A stretch of DNA of 10,699 nt from an uncultured Clostridia bacterium (GTDB taxonomy: Bacteria; Bacillota; Clostridia; Christensenellales; Aristaeellaceae), in contig CAMDVP010000091.1 of NCBI GenBank assembly GCA_945877525.1, forward strand, positions 1-10,699. The letters are read 5' to 3'. Positions 4,961 through 10,699 of the stretch are shown piece by piece; position 1 is the first letter of the stretch, and every line of letters begins with the position of its first letter. The notes beneath the pieces are model-generated. The model was not told where the DNA came from. It searched no databases and was given only the letters and a program-made list of their open reading frames with translations. The translations under genes and the position numbers were made by a program.

Positions 4961-5725
4961 TCAGTCCGCCTCGGGAAGGCAGTGCATCTGCGTTGTCCCA
5001 AGCACCCGGAAGCCTTCCGCGCGCCCCTTCAGGCTCCGCAGGCCGAAATCAATGGAGCGCAGGGTCAGGTACAGGCGGATGCTCCGTGCCTCGGCACAGT
5101 TTGGCGGAAACTGGGTGAGATGGCAATCAAAAATCGCCTTCATCTGCTTGTCCACATGGCCTCTCGTGGCCACATAGCGATTGGGCCGGGCGGTCATGTA
5201 GTAGGCCAGGGCCTTCACGGGGGCGCTTTTCCCGCCATAGCCTGCCATAATCCCTTCATAGGGGGCCAGACACGCCAGGCGGCGAACCGCCTGCCCCACG
5301 TTCAGATGGTCGATGTGGCACTCGCTGCGCACACAGGGGTCGGGGGCCAGCAGCACCTCGGGCTGTACCTCGCCAATCACCCGGGCAATGCCGGCGAGCA
5401 ACTCCTCCTGCTTGTAGAATCCGCCGTCGGACAGATTCAGAAAGCGCACGTCCGCAACCCCCAGCAGCCCGGCGGAGCGCCGCGCCTCTTCCTCCCGTGC
5501 CCCTGCCAGCGCATCTCCCCGCAGGCCGGTCAGACCGTCGCCAAAGCGGCCGTCTGTGCAGATAAGGAAGGTTATCTGCTTGCCCATGGCCGCCAAACGG
5601 GACGCCGTGGCCCCTGCGCCGATCTCGATATCATCCGGGTGCGGCCCCACAAACAGATAGCGGCTGAAGCTCTCCAGCCGGGGTACCGGAGCCGCCGCAC
5701 GCAGGGCCAGACGGGTCAGGCTCAC
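4961..5725 (-). CDS. PIG-L family (LmbE-like) deacetylase
   Basis: A 254-residue zinc-dependent N-deacetylase of the PIG-L/LmbE family, whose members remove acetyl from N-acetylglucosaminyl compounds (bacillithiol and mycothiol biosynthesis, chitobiose deacetylase, antibiotic tailoring). The zinc and catalytic motif is intact: GPHPDDIEIGAG with His29, Asp31, Asp32 and Glu34. The distal zinc motif is HIDH (137-140). TDGRFGD (58-64) corresponds to the family's conserved loop after strand 2. There is no signal peptide, so it acts in the cytoplasm. Its start is a GTG that overlaps the transporter's TGA by 4 nt, with AAGGGGG upstream, so the two genes should be translationally coupled. The company of a sugar symporter suggests it acts on an imported acetylated sugar; a bacillithiol-type BshB role is less favoured because no other thiol gene is nearby. 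The substrate is inference. Confidence 0.88.
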   Translation of the reverse strand: MSLTRLALRAAAPVPRLESFSRYLFVGPHPDDIEIGAGATASRLAAMGKQITFLICTDGRFGDGLTGLRGDALAGAREEEARRSAGLLGVADVRFLNLSDGGFYKQEELLAGIARVIGEVQPEVLLAPDPCVRSECHIDHLNVGQAVRRLACLAPYEGIMAGYGGKSAPVKALAYYMTARPNRYVATRGHVDKQMKAIFDCHLTQFPPNCAEARSIRLYLTLRSIDFGLRSLKGRAEGFRVLGTTQMHCLPEAD

Positions 5726-7203
5726 ACCGTTTCCCCCTTCCGCAGGGCCAGCTCGCCGCAGATGCGGTCATACTCGGCCTCGTCCAGCTTGTAGTGGCGG
5801 CGGTAGATCAGGTAGGAGAGCAGCATCAGCAGGAAGGGCAGCACGGTAATCATCAGGAACAGTCCCTGGGTTTGCCAGGGCTGCACGCCGGACAGGACGC
5901 TCTCGATGGAGGCCAGCTTCTCCGCCTCGGTGATGGCGCCCACAGAGGCGGCGCTTTCCAGCTGGGAAATCTGGTTGGTGCATGCGGTTACGCGGCAGAT
6001 CAGATAGGACAGGGAGGTCATCGCCACAATCAGCGCCGAGCCCAGCTTGGTCAGGAAGGGCCGCAGGGAGGCAATAATGGCCTCGTCCCGCACCCCGTGG
6101 AGATATTCGTTGTATTCGACAGTGTTGATGATGGAAATCATCATCATCAGATTGAAGCTGTACTGGCCGAAGTTGGCAATCATGTAGCCGATGGTCACGG
6201 CCCAGAACCGCACGCCAGCGCCCCGAAGCGCCAGTCCTGCCGCCAGCATGACCGCATAGCCCGCGGCGGATACCATGAGCATGAACCGCATCAGGTCCTT
6301 GCGCCTGATCCGGCGGCTGATGGCGGGATAGGCAATCATCAGCACGGCGGTGGCCAGCATGCCCACGGTGTTGAAGATGGAATACAGCCCGCCGCTGTAT
6401 CCGAAGTCCAGATACACATAGGTGGCGCCCAGGCCGCCCACGGCCAGGCCGTTGCCGATCTGGTGAATGAGGAAGGCCAGCGCGATCCAGCGCAGCTGAT
6501 CGTTGCCGGTGATGGTGGACAGCACCCGCTTCAGACTGATGGGCGTGGCCTGCTGCGCCGCGTCGGCCGGGCGCTCCCGCACGCCGAAGATGGTGAAGCA
6601 CATGAACAGCGGCGACAGAATGCTGATAATGACGGCAATGCGGCCATAGGCCGTCATGGCGTTGCCGCCCAGGGCCATGCCGCCGGCGGTGAAGATGGGG
6701 ATGAGCATGGAGGCCAGGGTGCCGCCGATGCCCGCGAACAGCGTGGCGCGGCTGGTGAACTGATTGCGCGCGTCCGCGTCGGAGGAAAGGGCCGCCACCA
6801 TGCCCCAGTAGGAAATATCGTGCATGGTATAGGCGATGGAGTGCAGGAAGTACATCACGCCAAAGAACACAATGAAGCTCCAGCCCTGGAGGGAAGAGTT
6901 GAACGTGGCGATCACCACCGCCGAGGTGGACAGAATGCCGATGGCCAGCCAGGGCTTAAACTTGCCGAAGCGGGTGCGGGTACGCTCGATGATATTGCCC
7001 ATGACGGGATCGTTGAGCGCGTCGAACACCCGTGCCGCCACCATAATGGCGGTGATGGCGCTCAGCTGCGCGGCGGTGAGCTGCCTGGTAAACATCACAT
7101 AGGTGAACAGAAAGTTGGTAAACAGGCAATAGGTCATATCCCTGCCCACCGTTCCCAGGGGGAACATCCACAGATTGCGGCGGTTGCGTTTTTTCTCATC
7201 CAT
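5722..7203 (-). CDS. GPH-family (MelB-like) sugar:cation symporter
   Basis: A 493-residue inner-membrane transporter of the glycoside-pentoside-hexuronide:cation symporter family (MFS_2), which imports oligosaccharides or glycosides with Na+ or H+. Hydrophobic segments occur along the whole length, consistent with 12 helices. Family marks are RDMTY near residue 21, RVFDALNDPVMGNIIERTRTRFGKFKPWL (58-86, written in the usual DxxxDP...RTRxRxGKFxPW pattern) and a basic, hydrophilic C-terminus. Asp61 and Asp65 align with the cation-site aspartates Asp55 and Asp59 of MelB, and Asp22 with Asp19. A longer frame begins at 7446, but I choose the ATG at 7203: it has GGAGG 9 nt upstream (7213-7217), the usual GPH N-terminus, and a promoter at 7236-7264 that lies inside the longer version. 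The first gene of an operon with the PIG-L deacetylase. Substrate unknown. Confidence 0.92.
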   Translation of the reverse strand: MDEKKRNRRNLWMFPLGTVGRDMTYCLFTNFLFTYVMFTRQLTAAQLSAITAIMVAARVFDALNDPVMGNIIERTRTRFGKFKPWLAIGILSTSAVVIATFNSSLQGWSFIVFFGVMYFLHSIAYTMHDISYWGMVAALSSDADARNQFTSRATLFAGIGGTLASMLIPIFTAGGMALGGNAMTAYGRIAVIISILSPLFMCFTIFGVRERPADAAQQATPISLKRVLSTITGNDQLRWIALAFLIHQIGNGLAVGGLGATYVYLDFGYSGGLYSIFNTVGMLATAVLMIAYPAISRRIRRKDLMRFMLMVSAAGYAVMLAAGLALRGAGVRFWAVTIGYMIANFGQYSFNLMMMISIINTVEYNEYLHGVRDEAIIASLRPFLTKLGSALIVAMTSLSYLICRVTACTNQISQLESAASVGAITEAEKLASIESVLSGVQPWQTQGLFLMITVLPFLLMLLSYLIYRRHYKLDEAEYDRICGELALRKGETV

Positions 7204-7235
7204 AAAGCAGAACCTCCAGGCAATGATTTCTCCTG

Positions 7236-7264
7236 ATTGTACCATGTCCGCCTGTACTTTGCAA
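7236..7264 (-). promoter_or_regulatory. Promoter of the symporter/PIG-L operon
   Basis: On the complement: TTGCAA (7264-7259), a 17-nt spacer, then TACAAT (7241-7236) preceded by TGG (extended -10). The leader to the ATG at 7203 would be about 26 nt. This position supports the shorter transporter start. Confidence 0.7.
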
Positions 7265-7280
7265 TTCCGCATGCTTCCCC

Positions 7281-7293
7281 GCCGCTTTGCGGC
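7281..7293. promoter_or_regulatory. Small palindrome between divergent promoters, possible operator
   Basis: GCCGC-TTT-GCGGC is a perfect 5-bp inverted repeat with a 3-bp centre. It lies 17 bp upstream of the symporter -35 and 35 bp upstream of the DUF4234 gene's -35. It may be a regulator site, but a match of this length can arise by chance in GC-rich DNA. Confidence 0.25.
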
Positions 7294-7327
7294 ACAATAA
7301 AAATACATCGGAAAAACCACGCCAGAC

Positions 7328-7356
7328 TTTACATACGCTGCCATATGCTGTAAAAT
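7328..7356 (+). promoter_or_regulatory. Promoter of the DUF4234 gene
   Basis: TTTACA (7328-7333), a 17-nt spacer and TAAAAT (7351-7356), each matching consensus at 5 of 6 positions. It gives a leader of about 25 nt before the ATG at 7388. Confidence 0.75.
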
Positions 7357-7387
7357 TAAACCATCACATGATAGGGAGGAAAACCGC

Positions 7388-7810
7388 ATGAAAACCAACC
7401 GGAGTCTTCTGACGCTCATTTTGCTTTCCATCGTTACCTTCGGCATCTATGGATTGTATTTTTGGAGCAAATACGCTGAAGATATGAACATCGTGTGCAA
7501 TGGCGACGGCAAGCACACCCGCGGCATTCTGGCCAGGATCATCTTCAGTATCCTAACCCTGGGCATCTATGAACTTGTGTGGATGTACGGCGTGGGCGAC
7601 CGCATTGCGGTCAACGCCCACAAGCGCAATATCTACTGCAATACCAACGGAGGCAGCGTCCTGATGTGGTATCTTCTGGGAAGCTTCATTCTTGTCGGCC
7701 CTTTCGTGGCTGTGCATAAGATGATTTCCGGCCTGAACGCTTTATGCAGCAACTACAATGACGCTGGCTACGGCAATGGCGCTACCGTTAATGTCAACAT
7801 CAACACTTAA
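7388..7810 (+). CDS. DUF4234-type small membrane protein
   Basis: A 140-residue membrane protein of unknown function. Three hydrophobic segments are visible at about residues 7-27, 47-67 and 91-113. The opening pattern, with a short basic N-terminus then LLSIVTFGIYGLYFWSKYAEDMN, is repeated in ILTLGIYELVWMYGVGDR. This FGIYxLxWxxxxxxDMN pattern is the hallmark of DUF4234 proteins. The tail is polar and rich in Asn and Gly. The ATG at 7388 has GGGAGGA 7 nt upstream (7374-7380), a near-consensus promoter, and a terminator after it, so it is a single-gene unit. It is divergent from the sugar symporter. No function can be assigned. Confidence 0.82.
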   Translation: MKTNRSLLTLILLSIVTFGIYGLYFWSKYAEDMNIVCNGDGKHTRGILARIIFSILTLGIYELVWMYGVGDRIAVNAHKRNIYCNTNGGSVLMWYLLGSFILVGPFVAVHKMISGLNALCSNYNDAGYGNGATVNVNINT

Positions 7811-7897
7811 GGTAAAACCGCACAATTCGGCTGCGGTGGCGATGCCTTTTCCGCCGCCGTACTATCACATTGATTTGGTATCGGCTTGATTTCTTTT

Positions 7898-7925
7898 GGG
7901 CTTTCTTATCGGGAAGCCCTTTTTT
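7898..7925 (+). terminator. Rho-independent terminator after the DUF4234 gene
   Basis: GGGCTTTC (7898-7905), loop TTATCG, GGAAGCCC (7912-7919), with one G-U pair, followed immediately by six T (7920-7925). This is a canonical terminator, 87 nt after the stop codon, and it separates the DUF4234 unit from the glycosidase operon. Confidence 0.88.
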
Positions 7926-7943
7926 GCTGCCCGGAGTGTTCCC

Positions 7944-7973
7944 TGGACAAATCCCCCCGCTCCGTGCTACAAT
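7944..7973 (+). promoter_or_regulatory. Promoter of the GH13/GH53 operon
   Basis: TGGACA (7944-7949), an 18-nt spacer and TACAAT (7968-7973) with TGC before it (extended -10). The ribosome binding site AAGGAGGA follows at 7990-7997. The leader to the ATG at 8005 is about 25 nt. Confidence 0.7.
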
Positions 7974-8004
7974 CAGAAAAAACCCATCAAAGGAGGATGC
8001 GTTC

Positions 8005-9507
8005 ATGAAACGGCTGCTTTGCCTGCTCATGGTGCTGTGCTGCCTTGTGCCTTGCACGGCCATGGCCCGGGAAACGGATATGCATTTCAACTGGTACGAG
8101 GTTTTCGTGTATTCCTATCAGGATTCCAACGGTGACGGCGTGGGCGACCTGCCGGGGTTGCTCTCCCGGCTGGACTACATCAGCGCCCTGGGCTACAACG
8201 GACTGTGGCTGATGCCCGTGATGCCAAGCCCCAGCTATCACAAGTATGATGTGACAGACTACCGGGCCGTCGATCCGCAGTACGGCACCCTGGAGGACAT
8301 GCGCGCCCTGGTGGAGGCCTGCCATGAGCGGGACATGCGCATCATCATCGACCTGCCTGTCAACCATACCTCCACCGGGCATCCGTGGTTTACCGCCGCC
8401 TGCGAAGCCCTGCGGAAGGGGGACGAAGGCTGCCCCTATGTGGACTACTACTGCTTCAGCCATGAAAACGGCTCCAGGATGGTGCCCGTGTCCGGCACGG
8501 ACTGGTATTATGAGGAGCAGTTTTCCGGCGGAAACATGCCCGACCTGAACCTGAACAGCCCCTCCGTGCAGGAGGAAATCCGCTCCATCATGGCCTTCTG
8601 GCTGCAGGATGTGGGAGCGGACGGCTTCCGCCTGGATGCGGTGACCAGCTATTTCGCCTCGGACACGGAGCGGAACATCGCCTTCCTTTCCTGGCTGAAG
8701 CAGACTGCTGAAGAGCTCAAGCCCGGCAGCTATCTGGTGGGCGAGGTGTGGGCGGGGCTGAACGCGATTGCGGAATACTACGCCAGCGGCGTGGACAGCT
8801 TCTTCCTGTTCCCCGTGTCCCAGGCGGAGGGGTACATCGCCGCGGCGCTTCGCTCCCGCAAGCCTGCCGCGGCCTATGTGCAGGCCATCGACAAACTGGA
8901 GCAGGCCATTCCGGAGGGCGTGTGGGCGCCCTTCCTGAGCAACCACGATACCGGGCGCACCATCGGCAGCCTGCAGGCGCGCCAGGTGCCGGAGAAGGCC
9001 AAGTTCGCCGAGGGGCTGCTGGGCATGCTGGGCGGCAACGCTTTTACCTACTACGGCGAGGAAATCGGTATGGTGGGCTCGGGGGACGACCCCAACAAGC
9101 GCCTGCCCATGTACTGGAACGACACGGACATGACCGCCCTGCCTCCCGGTGTGACCAAGGTGGAATACGCCTATCCCTGTGCCGATACCCAGATAGAGGA
9201 CTCCGCCTCCCTGCTGAACTACTGCCGGGAGGTCAACCTGGCCCGGCTGCAGACCCCCGCCATCGCCCGGGGAAAGAACGAAACGGTCTTTTCCAATGAG
9301 CTGACCTGCCTTATGCGCCGCACCCTGGAGGAGGATATGTGCTACATTGCCATCAACTGCTCCTCCAAGGCCGCGCAGACCGTCACGCTGCCAGAGGCGG
9401 GGCTGTCCATCGTGTCCGACCTGGAAACCGGCGCGGACGCCGCGGCCCTTTCCGGCACAGAGCTGACGCTTCCCCCTTATGCTATCGTGATTCTGTCCTC
9501 TGACTGA
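8005..9507 (+). CDS. Secreted GH13 alpha-amylase-family glycoside hydrolase
   Basis: A 500-residue retaining alpha-glucan hydrolase with a Sec signal peptide (MKRLLCLLMVLCCLVPCTAMA, probable cleavage after residue 21; the cysteines do not form a lipobox). The (beta/alpha)8 domain carries all GH13 regions: a Ca-binding loop DSNGDGVGD (40-48), DLPVNHT (116-122), MPDLN (178-182), GFRLDAV with nucleophile Asp211, VGEVW with acid/base Glu247, and SNHD with Asp315. A beta-sandwich C-terminal domain follows. MPDLN is the region-V signature of the group between oligo-1,6-glucosidases and neopullulanases (GH13_36-like), so the enzyme may cleave starch, maltodextrin or pullulan; the subfamily is inference. 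There is no LPXTG, SLH or carbohydrate-binding module. The frame is open from 7870, but I choose the ATG at 8005 because AAGGAGGA is 7 nt upstream, the signal peptide begins there, and the promoter lies upstream of it. The first gene of an operon with GH53. Confidence 0.94.
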   Translation: MKRLLCLLMVLCCLVPCTAMARETDMHFNWYEVFVYSYQDSNGDGVGDLPGLLSRLDYISALGYNGLWLMPVMPSPSYHKYDVTDYRAVDPQYGTLEDMRALVEACHERDMRIIIDLPVNHTSTGHPWFTAACEALRKGDEGCPYVDYYCFSHENGSRMVPVSGTDWYYEEQFSGGNMPDLNLNSPSVQEEIRSIMAFWLQDVGADGFRLDAVTSYFASDTERNIAFLSWLKQTAEELKPGSYLVGEVWAGLNAIAEYYASGVDSFFLFPVSQAEGYIAAALRSRKPAAAYVQAIDKLEQAIPEGVWAPFLSNHDTGRTIGSLQARQVPEKAKFAEGLLGMLGGNAFTYYGEEIGMVGSGDDPNKRLPMYWNDTDMTALPPGVTKVEYAYPCADTQIEDSASLLNYCREVNLARLQTPAIARGKNETVFSNELTCLMRRTLEEDMCYIAINCSSKAAQTVTLPEAGLSIVSDLETGADAAALSGTELTLPPYAIVILSSD

Positions 9508-9524
9508 GTGAAAGGAGGCTCCCC

Positions 9525-10699
9525 ATGCTCAAAAGGCTGCTTGCGCTGCTGCTGACCCTGTGCCTTGCGCCTCTCCCCGCCCTGGGGGAGGAATGCCCGC
9601 TGTACATCCGCCATGTGGAAAACCTGCCGGAGGACTTTATTCTGGGCATGGACGTGTCCTCGGTGCTTTCGCTGGAAGCGGCGGGGGTGAAGTATTACGA
9701 TTTTGACGGACAGGAAAGGGATCTGTTTGCCATCCTGGCGGAGAACGGCGTCAACTATATCCGCGCCAGGGTGTGGAACGACCCCTTTGATGGTGAGGGC
9801 CGCGGCTATGGCGGGGGCAACTGCGACATTGCCGCCGCGGTGGAGATCGGCCGCCGCGCCATGGCCCACGGCATGCGCCTGCTGGTGGATTTCCACTACT
9901 CCGACTTCTGGGCCGACCCCAGCAAGCAGCAGGCCCCCAAGGCCTGGGAGGGCATGAAAATTGCCGAAAAGGCCGAGGCGCTGTACGCCTATACCGCGGA
10001 CTGCCTGTATCAGCTGAAGGACGCCGGCGTGGACGTGGGCATGGTGCAGCTGGGCAACGAAACCAACGGCAGGCTCTGCGGTGAAAAGACATGGATGAAC
10101 ATCTATAAGCTGATGCGGGAGGGCAGCCGCGCCGTGCGGGAGGTGTTCCCCGAGGCGCTGGTGGCCGTGCACTTCGCCAACCCGGAAAGCGCGGGCAGCT
10201 ACATGACCTATGCCTCCAAGCTGGCCTACTACAATCTTGACTACGATGTGTTCGCCACCAGCTACTACCCCTACTGGCACGGTACGCTGGACAACCTGAC
10301 GCAGGTGCTCTCCGATGTGGCCGATACCTATGGCAAGCAGGTGATGGTGGCCGAAACCAGCTATGCCTATACCCTGATGGACGGCGATTTCAGCGGCAAC
10401 ACCATCGGCGAGGGCGGCGCGTATGAGAAGCCGTACCCCATCACGGTACAGGGGCAGGCCAACGAGGTGGCCGACGTTATCGCCGCGGTGAACGCCATCG
10501 GCGGGCTGGGTGTGTTCTACTGGGAGGGCGCGTGGATTCCCGTGGGCGGAGCTTCCTATGAGGAAAACGCCGCTTTGTGGGAGCAGCATGGCGCGGGCTG
10601 GGCGTCCAGCTATGCCGGGGCGTATGATCCCAAGGACGCGGGCATATACTATGGCGGAAGCGCCTGCGACAACCAGGCCCTGTTCGATTTTGAAGGGCA
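9525..10699 (+). CDS. Secreted GH53 arabinogalactan endo-beta-1,4-galactanase (3' end outside window)
   Basis: Starts 17 nt after the GH13 stop with AAAGGAGG 6 nt before the ATG; the frame stays open for 391 codons to the window edge. A Sec signal peptide (MLKRLLALLLTLCLAPLPALG) precedes the mature enzyme. Clear GH53 features are GMDVSSVLSLEAAGVKYYDF (41-60), YIRARVWNDPFD (78-89), LLVDFHYSDFWADP (119-132), QLGNETNG with acid/base Glu179, SYYPYWHG (246-253) and VAETSY with nucleophile Glu277. The enzyme cleaves beta-1,4-galactan side chains of pectic type I arabinogalactan into galacto-oligosaccharides outside the cell. The visible part reaches YYGGSACDNQALFDFEG, typical of the end of the GH53 catalytic domain, so either little is missing or extra C-terminal binding or anchoring domains lie beyond the edge. 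The upstream GH13 gene and this one share one promoter. Confidence 0.94.
   Translation, partial: MLKRLLALLLTLCLAPLPALGEECPLYIRHVENLPEDFILGMDVSSVLSLEAAGVKYYDFDGQERDLFAILAENGVNYIRARVWNDPFDGEGRGYGGGNCDIAAAVEIGRRAMAHGMRLLVDFHYSDFWADPSKQQAPKAWEGMKIAEKAEALYAYTADCLYQLKDAGVDVGMVQLGNETNGRLCGEKTWMNIYKLMREGSRAVREVFPEALVAVHFANPESAGSYMTYASKLAYYNLDYDVFATSYYPYWHGTLDNLTQVLSDVADTYGKQVMVAETSYAYTLMDGDFSGNTIGEGGAYEKPYPITVQGQANEVADVIAAVNAIGGLGVFYWEGAWIPVGGASYEENAALWEQHGAGWASSYAGAYDPKDAGIYYGGSACDNQALFDFEG

Noticed and set aside
4661..5794. 377-codon plus-strand frame running from the kinase-like gene over PIG-L
   Set aside because: It crosses the terminator-like gap and is antisense to PIG-L. No domain is recognisable, and the family motifs of both real genes lie in other frames.
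5794..7236. 480-codon open frame on the plus strand over the symporter
   Set aside because: A His/Gly/Gln-rich antisense shadow of the GPH transporter, without ribosome binding site or known domain.
7204..7446. Longer N-terminus for the symporter starting at 7446
   Set aside because: The 81 extra residues are not GPH-like, overlap the divergent promoter and gene, and have no good ribosome binding site; the ATG at 7203 does.
7870..8004. Longer N-terminus for the GH13 protein starting at 7870
   Set aside because: It would run through the terminator hairpin and the promoter, and would bury the clear signal peptide that begins at 8005.
9477..10589. 370-codon minus-strand frame over the GH53 gene
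   Set aside because: Shadow of the galactanase: the plus strand has catalytic motifs and a signal peptide, the minus strand none.

Overview
The window looks like a chromosomal segment of a GC-rich, anaerobic, gut-type Bacillota, probably class Clostridia. The evidence is strong AGGAGG-type ribosome binding sites, sigma-A-like promoters, secreted polysaccharide-degrading glycosidases, and a short AlaRS of a kind I associate with that group. The genus cannot be read from the sequence. No tRNA, rRNA, CRISPR array or phage gene was seen.

Layout: (1) 1-1730 (+) is the 3' part of alaS, cut by the window edge, ending in a strong hairpin at 1746-1776. (2) 1830-2800 is an AT-richer island that looks imported. 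It holds a GNAT acetyltransferase with its own promoter, then a decayed IS3-like insertion remnant with a 46-codon orfA fragment whose ribosome binding site lies inside a hairpin. (3) 2909-4150 (-) is a glycerate 2-kinase (gckA). It is divergent from 4288-4809 (+), a minimal 173-residue protein-kinase-like protein. Two near-consensus promoters stand back to back between them. (4) 4810-4960 has no gene and carries G-rich hairpins. (5) 7203-4961 (-) is a two-gene operon: a GPH/MelB-like sugar symporter overlapping by 4 nt a PIG-L (LmbE-like) deacetylase. (6) 7388-7810 (+) is a small DUF4234 membrane protein with its own promoter and terminator, divergent from the transporter. (7) 8005 to the window end (+) is a two-gene operon of secreted glycosidases: a GH13 alpha-amylase-type enzyme and a GH53 endo-beta-1,4-galactanase that runs off the window.

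The genes suggest a carbohydrate-utilisation neighbourhood: extracellular starch/glucan and galactan depolymerisation, a glycoside importer with a cytoplasmic deacetylase, and glycerate entry into glycolysis. No transcriptional regulator of the sugar genes is visible. I found no clear-cut new defence or mobile system. The least explained items are the minimal kinase-like protein, the symporter/PIG-L pair, the short AlaRS with its insertion and four-cysteine cluster, and the IS relic with a masked ribosome binding site.
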